From contig NZ_CP139715.1 in assembly GCF_034377285.1 (NCBI RefSeq), positions 124,001 to 188,000 on the forward strand: DNA of 64,000 nt, in the 5' to 3' direction. A program made the translations under genes and the position numbers. Each line of letters starts with the position of its first letter. Position 1 is the first letter of the stretch. This DNA is from Thalassobaculum sp. OXR-137. Its GTDB lineage: Bacteria > Pseudomonadota > Alphaproteobacteria > Thalassobaculales > Thalassobaculaceae. Of this stretch, positions 51,925 to 60,894 are shown piece after piece. The notes beneath the pieces were generated by a model. That model searched no databases. It had not been told where the DNA came from and was given only the letters and a program-made list of their open reading frames with translations.

Positions 51925-54099
51925 TCACCCGCCGAACTTGGCCTTCGCCTCGATCCGGCGCCGGTGCAGGACGGGCTCGGTGTAGCCGCTCGGCTGCTCG
52001 CGGCCCTTGAATACCAGGTCGCAGGCCGCCTGGAACGCCACGCTGCCGTCGAAATCGGCGGCCATGGGGCGGTAGGCCGGGTCGCCGGCGTTCTGGCCGT
52101 CGACCACCTTGGCCATGCGCTTCATGGTCTCCATCACCTGCTCCTCGCCGCACACGCCGTGGTGCAGCCAGTTGGCGATGTGCTGGCTGGAGATCCGCAG
52201 GGTGGCGCGGTCCTCCATCAGGCCGACATTGTTGATGTCCGGCACCTTGGAGCAGCCCACACCCTGATCGACCCAGCGGACCACGTAGCCGAGGATGCCC
52301 TGGGCGTTGTTGTCGAGCTCGGCCTGGATGTCCTCGGGCGACCAGTTCGGACGGGCCGCCACCGGGACCGTCAGGATGTCGTCCAGCTTGGCCCGGCCCC
52401 GCGACCGCAGCTCGTCCTGGCGCGCCTTCACGTCGACCGTGTGGTAGTGGGTCGCGTGCAGGGTCGCCGCCGTCGGCGACGGCACCCAGGCGGTGTTGGC
52501 GCCGGCCTTCGGGTGGCCGATTTTCTGCTCCAGCATGGCCGCCATCAGGTCCGGCATGGCCCACATGCCCTTGCCGATCTGCGCCTTGCCGGTCAGGCCG
52601 CATTCCAGCCCGATATCGACGTTCCAGTTCTCGTAGGCGGCGATCCACGGAGCGGCCTTCATGTCGCCCTTGCGGATCATCGGACCCGCTTCCATGGAGG
52701 TGTGCATCTCGTCGCCGGTGCGGTCGAGGAAGCCGGTATTGATGAAGGCGACCCGGCTCTTGGCCGCGCGGATGCACTCCTTGAGGTTGACGGTGGTCCG
52801 CCGCTCCTCGTCCATGATGCCCATCTTCAGGGTGTTCGGCGTCATGCCCAGCACCTGCTCGACCCGGCCGAACAGCTCGTTGGAGAAGGCAACCTCCTCG
52901 GGGCCGTGCATCTTCGGCTTCACGATATAGACCGAGCCGGCCCGGGTGTTGTGCAGGCTGTGGTCGCCCTTGATGTCGTGCAGGGCGATGGCGCTGGTGA
53001 ACATCGCGTCGAGGATGCCTTCAGGCACCTCGTTGCCGTCGCGGTCCAGCACCGCCGGGTTGCTCATCAGGTGACCGACGTTGCGCACCAGCATCAGCGA
53101 GCGGCCGTGCAGGGACAGGGTCGAGCCGTCCGGCGCGGTGTAGATCCGGTCCGGGTTCAGCTTGCGTTCGACCGTCTTGCCGCCCTTCTCGAAGCTCTCG
53201 ACCAGGTCGCCCTTCATCAGGCCGAGCCAGTTGCGGTAGGCGAGCACCTTGTCCGGCGCATCCACGGCGGCGACGGAATCCTCGCAGTCCATGATGGTGC
53301 TGACGGCGGATTCCAGGACAACATCGGCCACATGGGCAGCGTCGGTCTTGCCGATCGGATGCGAGGCGTCGATGACGATCTCGGCATGCATGCCGTTGCG
53401 CACCAGCAGGATGCCGGTGGGGGCGGAAGCCTCGCCCTTGTAGCCGACGAACTGGGCGGCGTCCTTCAGGCCGGTGGAACCGGAAGCGGTGGAGACCACG
53501 AGCTTGCCGCCCTCGACCGCGTAGCCGGTAGCGTCAGCGTGGCTGCCGGAGGCGAGCGGGGCGGACCCGTCGAGGAACTTCCGGGCCCAGGCGATGACCT
53601 TCTCGCCGCGCGCCGGGTTGTAGCCGCCCGCCTTCTCGGCACCGCCCTCCTCGGAGATCGCGTCGGTGCCGTACAGCGCGTCGTACAGGCTGCCCCAGCG
53701 CGCATTGGCGGCGTTCAGGGCGTAGCGCGCGTTCATCACCGGTACGACGAGCTGCGGACCGGCGATGGAGGAAATCTCCGGGTCGACGTTGGCGGTGTCG
53801 ACCTTGAAGTCCGGCCCTTCCTCGACCAGGTAGCCGATCTCCTTGAGGAACGCCTTATAGCCCTCCAGATCGCCGATCGGACCGGGATGCGCCTTGTGCC
53901 AGGCGTCGATCTCCTCCTGGATCTTCTCGCGCTTGGCCAGCAGGGCGGCGTTGCGCGGAGCGAGATCGTGAACGATGGCGCCAAGCCCGTCCCAGAATGC
54001 GGCGGCGTCCACTCCGGTCCCCGGCAGGGCCTCGTTGACGGCGAAGTCGTACAGCTCCTTCGCCACCTGCAATCCGCCGACCTCAACCCGCTCCGTCAT
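51925..54099 (-). CDS. glcB: Malate synthase G
   Basis: GlcB condenses glyoxylate and acetyl-CoA to malate in the glyoxylate shunt. The 724-residue length is normal for the monomeric G isoform. Visible features are the [23 protein letters not shown] start, [17 protein letters not shown] (catalytic region), [21 protein letters not shown], and the C-terminal [44 protein letters not shown] precedes the ATG. A terminator follows. It is divergent from the ethylene-receptor-like kinase gene. Confidence 0.95.
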   Translation of the reverse strand: MTERVEVGGLQVAKELYDFAVNEALPGTGVDAAAFWDGLGAIVHDLAPRNAALLAKREKIQEEIDAWHKAHPGPIGDLEGYKAFLKEIGYLVEEGPDFKVDTANVDPEISSIAGPQLVVPVMNARYALNAANARWGSLYDALYGTDAISEEGGAEKAGGYNPARGEKVIAWARKFLDGSAPLASGSHADATGYAVEGGKLVVSTASGSTGLKDAAQFVGYKGEASAPTGILLVRNGMHAEIVIDASHPIGKTDAAHVADVVLESAVSTIMDCEDSVAAVDAPDKVLAYRNWLGLMKGDLVESFEKGGKTVERKLNPDRIYTAPDGSTLSLHGRSLMLVRNVGHLMSNPAVLDRDGNEVPEGILDAMFTSAIALHDIKGDHSLHNTRAGSVYIVKPKMHGPEEVAFSNELFGRVEQVLGMTPNTLKMGIMDEERRTTVNLKECIRAAKSRVAFINTGFLDRTGDEMHTSMEAGPMIRKGDMKAAPWIAAYENWNVDIGLECGLTGKAQIGKGMWAMPDLMAAMLEQKIGHPKAGANTAWVPSPTAATLHATHYHTVDVKARQDELRSRGRAKLDDILTVPVAARPNWSPEDIQAELDNNAQGILGYVVRWVDQGVGCSKVPDINNVGLMEDRATLRISSQHIANWLHHGVCGEEQVMETMKRMAKVVDGQNAGDPAYRPMAADFDGSVAFQAACDLVFKGREQPSGYTEPVLHRRRIEAKAKFGG

Positions 54100-54309
54100 T
54101 CGCCTACTCCCTGAGTTTTTGAATTTGTCTAATTACCCGACGCTATAAACAAGACGGGTTCGCGGGGATCAAGGCAAACGTATTTTCGCCGGAGCGCAGA
54201 CGCTGAGCCGGTGTCCGACGACCGGGCGCAGTCCGATTGCCCTGGAACCGAAATCCCGCTCCGGCGACCCGAGGCGGATGTCGTTCCTCCGTAACTAAAA
54301 AATTGTATC

Positions 54310-54324
54310 TTAACCCGCGGTTAA
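54310..54324. promoter_or_regulatory. Inverted repeat upstream of the ethylene-receptor-like kinase gene
   Basis: TTAACC and GGTTAA are perfect 6-bp arms around CGC, 68 bp before the kinase start, in an otherwise AT-rich stretch. This could be an operator or part of a divergent promoter region, but there is no further evidence. Confidence 0.35.
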
Positions 54325-54391
54325 ACCTATACGGATACCGTCTTTCACGGTGGGAAGGGGCTGGCCCTTTCAGCGATAGGTGACGCCAGGC

Positions 54392-55609
54392 ATGACATTT
54401 TTGCAGCCGCTCAGCCTCTTCGACGACATGACGCCGCATGGCTATTGCCTGCTCTGGGATCCGGTCCTGATCTGGAGCCACCTGCTGGCCGACATCGCGA
54501 TCGCCGGCGCCTATCTGTCGATCCCGGCCGCCCTGGCGATCATCGCCCGGCGCCGTCCGGATCTGAACCCCGGCGGCATCTTCTACTTCTTCGCCAGCTT
54601 CATCATCCTGTGCGCCATCACCCACATCTTCGGGCTGGTGACGCTGTGGTACCCGCTCTACAGCGTTGAAGCCGTCGCCAAGGTCATGACGGCCGTGGTG
54701 TCGGTCGCGACCAGCATCCTGGTCTGGCGGCTGCTCAACGTGATCCTGGCGGCCCCGACCCATGCCGCCCTGCGCGAGGCCAACGAGAAGCTCGCCCGGG
54801 CGAATGCCGAATTGGAGCTGCGGGTGGACGCGCGGACGAGGGAGTTGCGCACCGCCAATGAACGCCTGGAGCTCGCCGCGGCGAACGCGCAAGAGGCCGA
54901 ACGGGTGAAGACCGAGTTCCTGGCGCGCATGAGCCACGAGCTTCGCACCCCGCTGAACGCCGTCATCGGCTTCACCGACCTGTTGTCCATGCAGATCGCC
55001 GGGCCGATCAACGAGGTCCAGCAGGGCTATCTGAAAAACGTCCACCTGGCGTCCACTCAGCTTCTGGAGCAGATCAACGACATTCTCGACCTGGAACGCC
55101 TGGTGCGGCACGGCCCGTCCTTCACCCCGGAGCCGGTCGCCCTGGACTCCACCATCGTCGAGGTCTGCCAGATGCTGTCCTCCATGGCCAAATCGATGGG
55201 TGTGCGGCTGCGCACGGAGGTCGGCTCCGTCAATCGGGTCTGCACCGACGAGCGGGCGGTGCGCACGGTGCTCACCAACCTCCTCAGCAACGCCATCAAG
55301 TATTCCAGGCGCGGCGGCACCGTGGAGATCAGCGCCCAGCTCGACGACCGCGGCGTTCAGATCGCCGTAAGCGACCACGGCGTCGGCATTCCCAAGGACA
55401 AGATCGACAACGTCTTCGAGCCGTTCTTCCGCGGCCACGAGCGCGACCTGCCCAGCATTGGCGGTACCGGGCTGGGGCTGACCCTGGTCAAGAAACTGGT
55501 GGACGCGCTGGGCGGCAGCATCGTCCTGCGCAGCACGCCGGGAGAAGGCACCACCGTGCATCTGACCCTGCCGGAAATGGTCCCCGAGACATCCCGGCTG
55601 GTCTATTAG
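54392..55609 (+). CDS. Histidine kinase with ethylene-receptor-like (ETR1-type) membrane sensor
   Basis: The 405-residue kinase has three N-terminal helices. Within them Asp34, Tyr41, Ile44, Pro45, Ile71, Cys74 and His78 keep the same spacing as Asp25, Tyr32, Ile35, Pro36, Ile62, Cys65 and His69 of plant ETR1, where Cys and His bind copper. A helical linker (120-170) leads to HisKA (His182, MSHELRTPLNAV) and HATPase_c with NLLSNAIKYS, DHGVGIPKDKID and GGTGLGLTLVKKL. No receiver domain is attached. PilZ and YaiI genes follow, and no response regulator is adjacent. Confidence 0.87.
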   Translation: MTFLQPLSLFDDMTPHGYCLLWDPVLIWSHLLADIAIAGAYLSIPAALAIIARRRPDLNPGGIFYFFASFIILCAITHIFGLVTLWYPLYSVEAVAKVMTAVVSVATSILVWRLLNVILAAPTHAALREANEKLARANAELELRVDARTRELRTANERLELAAANAQEAERVKTEFLARMSHELRTPLNAVIGFTDLLSMQIAGPINEVQQGYLKNVHLASTQLLEQINDILDLERLVRHGPSFTPEPVALDSTIVEVCQMLSSMAKSMGVRLRTEVGSVNRVCTDERAVRTVLTNLLSNAIKYSRRGGTVEISAQLDDRGVQIAVSDHGVGIPKDKIDNVFEPFFRGHERDLPSIGGTGLGLTLVKKLVDALGGSIVLRSTPGEGTTVHLTLPEMVPETSRLVY

Positions 55610-55660
55610 CCGAGCGCGGGGCATGTACACGCCGCCCGTTCGATGTGATACCCAAACCCG

Positions 55661-56032
55661 ATGCGATTTCCGTTTATCTCACGACCGAAAACACCAGAAG
55701 TCGAACGCCGCCGACAGCCGCGCCTGCGGCCGCGCGGCGACAGTTTCGTGCGCATCGACGGCCGGGACGTGCCGCTGATCAACTGGTCCGAAGAGGGGTT
55801 TCTGGCCGGCCCCTACGCCGGCAGCCTGATCGCCGGACAGAAGGCCACCGTGCGCATCGTCGTGCGCGACTATCACGACCGTATCGGCACCCTGGACCTG
55901 GAACTCAAGGTAACGATCAAGCGGGTCTGCAACCCCGGCATCGCCGCCCGGTTCGCAGCACCGGAGCGCTACAAGCGCCAGGCGCTGCAGGCCCACTATG
56001 CCGCCAAGCAAGCCGAGGTGAAGAAGCCGTGA
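55661..56032 (+). CDS. PilZ domain protein (c-di-GMP binding)
   Basis: The 123-residue protein has the PilZ motifs: ERRRQPRLRPR (RxxxR-type) near residue 15 and NWSEEG (D/NxSxxG) near residue 40. It probably binds cyclic di-GMP and acts as a cytosolic effector. It starts 51 bp after the kinase stop, and its stop overlaps the YaiI start by 4 bp. Co-transcription with the kinase is likely. Confidence 0.87.
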   Translation: MRFPFISRPKTPEVERRRQPRLRPRGDSFVRIDGRDVPLINWSEEGFLAGPYAGSLIAGQKATVRIVVRDYHDRIGTLDLELKVTIKRVCNPGIAARFAAPERYKRQALQAHYAAKQAEVKKP

Positions 56033-56472
56033 CCGCTGCCCGAATCTTCGTGGATGCCGATGCCTGCCCCGTGCGCGACGAGGTGCTGGCGGTATCCGAC
56101 CGGCTCGGCTGCGAGGTCTATCTGGTCAGCAACCGGGGCTTCCGGGTCACCGACCGTCCGAAGGTGCACAACATCGTGGTCAGCCAGGACCTGGACGCCG
56201 CCGACGACTGGATCGTGGAAAAGGTCGCGGCCCAGGACGTGGTGGTCACCGGCGACATCCCGCTGGCCGCCCGCTGCCTGGAAGCCGGGTGCCGGGTGAT
56301 CGACCACAAGGGCAAACCCTTCACCGCCGCCAATATCGGCATGGCGCTGAGCATGCGCGAGCTGATGAGCGACCTGCGGGCGATGGGCGAGTCCAAGGGC
56401 GGCGGCCCGGCCTTCACCAAACAGGACCGCTCGCGGTTCCTGGAAGCCCTGGACCGCGCCCTGCGGGACTGA
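56029..56472 (+). CDS. YaiI/YqxD family protein (UPF0178)
   Basis: The GTG at 56029 overlaps the PilZ stop (GTGA). The 147-residue product begins with FVDADACPVRDEVLAVSDRLG, has VVVTGDIPLAARCLEAG and GKPFTAANIGMALSMRELM, features of the UPF0178 (YaiI/YqxD) family of PIN-like fold. Function is unknown; the conserved DADACP Asp-rich site suggests metal binding. It converges with the XRE gene across 2 bp. Confidence 0.9.
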   Translation: MTAARIFVDADACPVRDEVLAVSDRLGCEVYLVSNRGFRVTDRPKVHNIVVSQDLDAADDWIVEKVAAQDVVVTGDIPLAARCLEAGCRVIDHKGKPFTAANIGMALSMRELMSDLRAMGESKGGGPAFTKQDRSRFLEALDRALRD

Positions 56473-56474
56473 GA

Positions 56475-56690
56475 TCAGACTTCGTCGTCCGGCGCGTAGC
56501 TCAGCAGATCGGCCGGCTGGCAGTCGAGCTCGGCGCAGATCCGGGCGAGCGTCTCGAACCGCACCCCCTTCACCTTGCCGGAGCGCAGCAGCGACAGGTT
56601 CTGCTCGGTCATGCCGATGCGCTCGGCCAGCTCCTTGCCGCGCATCTTCCGGCGGGCGAGCATGACATCCAGGGTGACGGTGATGGGCAC
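56475..56690 (-). CDS. XRE/Cro-type transcriptional regulator
   Basis: The 71-residue protein is a single helix-turn-helix of the YozG kind (LARRKMRGKELAERIGMTEQNLSLLRSGKVKGV). The start is GTG at 56690. It lies 18 bp after the DUF2975 gene on the same strand, and this pair is recurrent in bacteria. A palindrome before the DUF2975 gene (57285-57297) is a plausible binding site. Confidence 0.88.
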   Translation of the reverse strand: MPITVTLDVMLARRKMRGKELAERIGMTEQNLSLLRSGKVKGVRFETLARICAELDCQPADLLSYAPDDEV

Positions 56691-56708
56691 GGGGCGGCGC
56701 GCTCTCTG

Positions 56709-57254
56709 CTAGACGAACTGGCGGTTCTCGTCGGCGATCTCGGCCGCCTCGCGCAGCACCGTGGCCAGCGCCACCATCAGCAGGCCGATGGCGAGCAGCA
56801 CGATGTCGTCGCTGGAGACCGAGATCTGAAGCTGGCGGCTGCCCGGCGGCATCGCCCGGGTCAGCCAGACCGACAGCAGCGCATGGGCCACGACCTTCGC
56901 CGGCACGACCGCGAGCAGCGAGGTCGCGAAGCGTCGTAGACGCACGGCATTCTCCGCGTCGAACAGGTCGCCGGCCGCGAACCGGCCGAACAGCCGCGCC
57001 AGATTGAGAAAGCCCCAGATCCCAATCGCCGCCGGCAGCATCGAGATCGCGAAGCCGCCGACCCGATCGAGGGTCGAGAACGCCTCCACCGGCAGGCCGG
57101 GCATCACCGAGGGGGCGAACACCTCGAACCGGCTCCACACCCCGATCAGCGCCACCGGCCCCAGCGCGGCCAGCCCCAGGCTGACCCAGCGCATGGCGCC
57201 CGCCAGCCGCCGCAACCGCGCCCGGCGGCGCTCGATAGACTGGACCTCACTCAT
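56709..57254 (-). CDS. DUF2975 membrane protein
   Basis: The 181-residue protein has four hydrophobic segments (about 22-44, 65-87, 108-131 and 148-168) separated by charged loops, consistent with DUF2975. GGAGG lies six bases before its ATG. Its gene is followed by an XRE regulator in the same direction, as is usual for the family. The biochemical role is unknown. Confidence 0.85.
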   Translation of the reverse strand: MSEVQSIERRRARLRRLAGAMRWVSLGLAALGPVALIGVWSRFEVFAPSVMPGLPVEAFSTLDRVGGFAISMLPAAIGIWGFLNLARLFGRFAAGDLFDAENAVRLRRFATSLLAVVPAKVVAHALLSVWLTRAMPPGSRQLQISVSSDDIVLLAIGLLMVALATVLREAAEIADENRQFV

Positions 57255-57284
57255 GGATCGCCTCCGAATATCCTCGACTCAATC

Positions 57285-57297
57285 ATCCTATTAGGAT
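57285..57297. promoter_or_regulatory. Palindrome in the divergent region before DUF2975/XRE (candidate operator)
   Basis: ATCCTA-T-TAGGAT forms perfect 6-bp arms. On the minus strand TAGGAT overlaps a possible -10, with TTAGAC 18 bp upstream, so binding of a repressor would cover the promoter. It lies 31 bp before the DUF2975 ATG and 39 bp before the small lipoprotein ATG on the other strand. Confidence 0.5.
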
Positions 57298-57335
57298 AAA
57301 AAATTAATGTCTAACGATGATTTTTGGAGTCAGCC

Positions 57336-57500
57336 ATGCGGCTCGCGATCGCGCTTGTGGTCGTCATGACCGGTCTCGGCGGATGCACCTTGAGAGACGC
57401 CGGCATCGATCCCGTGCGCTGGGCGAGCGAGATCGCCCGGAGCGGCTGCGAGGCGGCCCGGAACTGCGGGACGGTCGATGAAAACAGGCGGTGGCGCTAA
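57336..57500 (+). CDS. Short lipoprotein, 54 residues
   Basis: This short frame has a ribosome binding site (TGGAG, eight bases before the ATG), a hydrophobic signal (LAIALVVVMTGL) and a lipobox ending GG-Cys (Cys17). The mature end is small and contains three Cys in total (Cys17, Cys38, Cys44) and Arg-rich ends. It overlaps the allA stop by 4 bp on the opposite strand. It is too short to confirm by homology here. Similar tiny lipoproteins are often overlooked. Confidence 0.5.
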   Translation: MRLAIALVVVMTGLGGCTLRDAGIDPVRWASEIARSGCEAARNCGTVDENRRWR

Positions 57501-58021
57501 TACAGCGGCTCGGGCTTGAGCGAGACCCGGGGCATGCGGCCGCGGCCCAGCGTCATGGTCACATCGTGGGGCAGGTCGACGAATTCCTCGTCCTTGTCGC
57601 CGCCGTCCAGGAACATCACCGTGGCGAAGATCGCCGGCCGGTCGAGCACCGTCATCGGGTGGTGCCAGACATTGGCGTTGTAGCTGATGCCCTGGTCGCC
57701 CTTGGCCAGAAACAGGGTGAGCTGCTCGGGATCCGGCCGTCCGTCCGCCCCGTGGGGCGCCACCAGCACCAGATAGCGCGCCACATCCACCGGCAGGAAG
57801 GACTGGCTGGAGAATTCATGGCGCTCCATCGTCCGGGTCACCAGCGGCAGCGGGCTCGGCATGGTCATGCTGGTGCGGAAGCAGACCTCGGCCGCCGATC
57901 CGCGCAGGTTCTGGCTGAAGGCGGAATAGTCCACGCGGCCCGGTCCGGTCGGCCGGGTCAGGACATGGCCGTAGGGAGCGAAGGCGTCTGCGGTCAGCGG
58001 GATCGGCGTGAGAACGGTCAT
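57497..58021 (-). CDS. allA: Ureidoglycolate lyase
   Basis: AllA converts ureidoglycolate to glyoxylate and urea in purine/allantoin degradation. The 174-residue cupin begins LTPIPLTADAFAPYGHVL and contains FSSQSFLPVDVARYLVLVAP, GISYNANVWHHPMTVL and FATVMFLDGGDKDEEF. Length is normal. No other allantoin genes are beside it, but glyoxylate produced could feed the malate synthase gene 3 kb away. That connection is inference. Confidence 0.93.
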   Translation of the reverse strand: MTVLTPIPLTADAFAPYGHVLTRPTGPGRVDYSAFSQNLRGSAAEVCFRTSMTMPSPLPLVTRTMERHEFSSQSFLPVDVARYLVLVAPHGADGRPDPEQLTLFLAKGDQGISYNANVWHHPMTVLDRPAIFATVMFLDGGDKDEEFVDLPHDVTMTLGRGRMPRVSLKPEPLY

Positions 58022-58053
58022 CGGAAACCTCGGCGGATGCGAACCGCGCGAGC

Positions 58054-58596
58054 CTATCCGGCGTCCCTCTTGCGGTCATCCGGGATTCGTTCCGAGGGGA
58101 GCTGAATCAGCCCCTGTGCCACCAGCTCGCGGCGCCCCTTCTCCCAGACCGGCTCCGCCTCCTCGGTCGTCATGCGGCCGAAGCAGTTCATGTAGAGCTC
58201 GGACAGTTTCAGGAAGCCCGGCTTGTGGCGCTGCGCCCAGGCATCGAGGGTCCAGACCTCATTCGACGGCTCGACGCTGGTGTCGATCCCGCAGAACAGG
58301 GCGTCGACCGCACCCTCGGCGGTGCGCGGCCGGCACGGCAGCAGGCCGTAGTCGAAATCCTCGAAGAACAGGATGCGGGCGTCTTCCTCGGCATTTCGGG
58401 TCTCGTAGACGATCCCCTCCACCGCGCCGTCCGGATCGGCGACCAGCATCGGGAAAGTGTCCTTCCAGACCCGCACGCGGCGGTAGCCGTCCAGCGTCGC
58501 CGGCTCAAACCGGTCGTCGGACACCGGGCGCGCCAGAACCAGTTCCAGCACGTCGCGATCCATCAGGGTTCCGAAAAAGAAATACCGTGTCGACAT
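58054..58596 (-). CDS. Gamma-glutamylcyclotransferase-like (AIG2) family protein
   Basis: The 180-residue protein starts STRYFFFGTLMDRDVLELVLARPV, the family's first strand with its FGTL loop, and continues with FEPATLDGYRRVRV, VEGIVYETRNAEEDARILFFED and a C-terminal extension. The catalytic Glu lies in the FFEDFD region. Members cleave gamma-glutamyl amines or act on nucleotide sugars, so the substrate is open. It is divergent from the oxygenase gene and 32 bp after it is allA. Confidence 0.8.
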   Translation of the reverse strand: MSTRYFFFGTLMDRDVLELVLARPVSDDRFEPATLDGYRRVRVWKDTFPMLVADPDGAVEGIVYETRNAEEDARILFFEDFDYGLLPCRPRTAEGAVDALFCGIDTSVEPSNEVWTLDAWAQRHKPGFLKLSELYMNCFGRMTTEEAEPVWEKGRRELVAQGLIQLPSERIPDDRKRDAG

Positions 58597-58707
58597 CGCC
58601 CGTTCCGTCCCGCCGGCACCTCATCCGGGCACGATGCCCAGGCTTGCGGCGCACCGATAGACGATCGTGCTGTAGACGGCAATGACAAGAGACGGCAGGT
58701 TTGGGCG

Positions 58708-59739
58708 ATGATCGAGAACGAACAGGCGAGCACCGTGTCCGACCAGAAGAGATCCAGGCTGGATCCCCCACTGTTCTGGGGCCAGCGTCTGCCGAACTTC
58801 ACCGAGCGCACGCGCGACGGCGGGCGTTTCGAATACCACCGCGACGTCACCCGCGGACCGGCGGTGCTTGTCGCCAATCCATCCCGCGACGAGCTGAAGA
58901 CGATCCTCGACAGCGCCACCGCGGCCTCGCCGGAGGTGAACGTCATCGTTATCGGCGAGGTCGAGACGCCGGCGGACGGTCCGGCGCCCAAGGCGCTCCT
59001 GCCCGACCCGGACGGGAGGCTGCGGCGGGCGCTGTTCACGGGCCGGGACGACGTCAAGGCGGTGCTGGTCGCCGATCCGGACCAGCGAGGCATCGCCGCC
59101 TTCGAGATCGACGATTATCTGGCCATCCGCCTGGATGTCGCCCTTGCCCCGCTGCGCCGCGAGGCGCCGCAGATGCGGCGGTCGACCGCGCCGGTGCTGA
59201 TCCTGCCGAACCTCATCGACACCGCCCTGCGCGACGACCTGCTCGACGCTTTCCACCGGCACAACGAGGAAGGCAAGGTCAGCGTGACCATCGACGGCGA
59301 GAATGTCGGCCGGGTGGCGCCCCACATCAAGCGGCGCCGAGACCTGACGCTCGACCGCAAGGACCCGCTCTATGCCGCGGTGACCCAGGCCATCGGCAAG
59401 CGGCTGATGCCGGAGGTCTACAAGGCCTGGTGGGTCACCCACCTGCGCACCGAGGCGTTCTATGTCGCCAGCTACACCGCCGAGCGCGGCGATTTCTTCG
59501 TCGCCCACCGGGACAACACCCTGCCCCATACCGCCAGCCGCCGCATCGCCGTCAGCATCGAGCTGAACGACGACTACACCGGCGGGGGCTTGGTATTCCC
59601 GGAATACAGCGACGACCGCTGGCGGGCCCCCATGGGCGGCGGCCTCGCCTTCTCCTGTTCGCTGATGCACGAGGCGATGGCGGTCGAGAGCGGAACGCGG
59701 TACGTCCTGCTGGTCTTCCTGGCGGCACCGGGGCAGTAA
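58708..59739 (+). CDS. Redoxin-like domain fused to 2OG-Fe(II) oxygenase domain
   Basis: The 343-residue protein has an N-terminal half (about 20-150) that reads like an AhpC/TSA redoxin (GQRLPNFTERTRDGGRF, GPAVLVANPSRDE, LLPDPDGRLRRALFTG, KAVLVADPDQRG) but lacks any Cys where the peroxidatic residue should be; the only Cys is Cys317. The C-terminal half (about 160-343) is a prolyl-4-hydroxylase-type oxygenase with iron ligands His267, Asp269 and His321 and 2-oxoglutarate Arg331. The domain pairing is noteworthy. Substrate unknown. Confidence 0.8.
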   Translation: MIENEQASTVSDQKRSRLDPPLFWGQRLPNFTERTRDGGRFEYHRDVTRGPAVLVANPSRDELKTILDSATAASPEVNVIVIGEVETPADGPAPKALLPDPDGRLRRALFTGRDDVKAVLVADPDQRGIAAFEIDDYLAIRLDVALAPLRREAPQMRRSTAPVLILPNLIDTALRDDLLDAFHRHNEEGKVSVTIDGENVGRVAPHIKRRRDLTLDRKDPLYAAVTQAIGKRLMPEVYKAWWVTHLRTEAFYVASYTAERGDFFVAHRDNTLPHTASRRIAVSIELNDDYTGGGLVFPEYSDDRWRAPMGGGLAFSCSLMHEAMAVESGTRYVLLVFLAAPGQ

Positions 59740-59826
59740 GGCCTTGCCGGCTCCCCGATCCACGCCATTTCGCAAGGATGCTCGCATGCCGGGCCGCAAC
59801 CGACCTCGTCCTCGGGAACAAGAAGA

Positions 59827-60885
59827 ATGAGCCCGCGCATTTCCTCCCCCATCGCCGGGGTCCCCGACCATCCCGCGGTCAAGCTGGGCCGCACCGGGGT
59901 CCTGCTGGTCAATCTCGGGACGCCGGATTCAACCGAGATTCCGGATATCCGGCGGTACCTCGCCCAGTTTCTGTCGGACCGGCGGGTGATCGAGCTCAAT
60001 CCGATCCTGTGGAAGGCGATCCTGCACGGCATCATCCTGCGCACCCGTCCGCCGAAAACGGCGGAGGCCTACCGGGCGATCTGGCGGGAAGAAGGCAACG
60101 AGTCGCCGCTGCGCTACTACACCCGCGAGGAAGCCGCGAAGCTGGCCCGGCGGCTCGATCCTGCCGGCGAGACGCTGGTGGTCGACTGGGCCATGCGCTA
60201 CGGCACCCCGTCGGTGAGCGCGCGCATGGAAGCGCTGCAGGAGCAGGGCTGTGACCGCATCCTGATCGTGCCGCTCTATCCGCAATATTCCGCCTCCACC
60301 ACCGGCACGGTGATCGACGAGGTCGCGCGGGAACTGCTGAAGCTGCGCTGGCAGCCGGCGATCCGCACCCAGCCGGCCTTCCATGACGACCCGGCTTATA
60401 TCGAAGCGGTGGCCACCGGCATTGAGCAGCACCTGGCGACCCTGGACTGGGAGCCGGAGGTGATCCTCGCGTCCTTCCACGGCCTGCCCAAGCGCTACCT
60501 GATGGCGGGCGACCCCTACCACTGCCATTGCGCCAAGACCGCGCGGCTGGTGCGCGAGCGGCTGGGCCTCAGCGAGACGGCGTTCCGCCTGACCTTCCAG
60601 TCGCGCTTCGGGCGCGAGGAATGGCTGCAGCCCTATACCGACGAGACCATCGCCGCCCTAGGCGAGAAGGAAGGGGTGAAGCGCCTCGCCGTGGTCATGC
60701 CCGGCTTCGTCGCCGATTGCGTGGAGACGCTGGAAGAGATCGCCATGCAGGGCCGCGAGACTTTCGAGGAAGCCGGCGGAACCCACTTCTCCGCCATCCC
60801 CTGCCTCAACGACAGCGATGCGGCGATCGACATGCTTGAAGCACTGGTGACCCGGGAACTGGGCGGCTGGTGGGCCAAGCCCTGA
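59827..60885 (+). CDS. hemH: Ferrochelatase
   Basis: HemH inserts Fe2+ into protoporphyrin IX, the last haem synthesis step. The 352-residue protein has LVNLGTPDSTEIPDIRRYL, LRYYTREEAAKLARRL, VPLYPQYSASTTGTVIDEV, SFHGLPKRYLMAGDPYHCHC and the C-terminal GGTHFSAIPCLNDSDAAI segments. The catalytic His is in SFHGLP. It lies 87 bp after the oxygenase stop. A hairpin repeat follows its end. Confidence 0.95.
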   Translation: MSPRISSPIAGVPDHPAVKLGRTGVLLVNLGTPDSTEIPDIRRYLAQFLSDRRVIELNPILWKAILHGIILRTRPPKTAEAYRAIWREEGNESPLRYYTREEAAKLARRLDPAGETLVVDWAMRYGTPSVSARMEALQEQGCDRILIVPLYPQYSASTTGTVIDEVARELLKLRWQPAIRTQPAFHDDPAYIEAVATGIEQHLATLDWEPEVILASFHGLPKRYLMAGDPYHCHCAKTARLVRERLGLSETAFRLTFQSRFGREEWLQPYTDETIAALGEKEGVKRLAVVMPGFVADCVETLEEIAMQGRETFEEAGGTHFSAIPCLNDSDAAIDMLEALVTRELGGWWAKP

Positions 60886-60894
60886 CTTCAGGCC

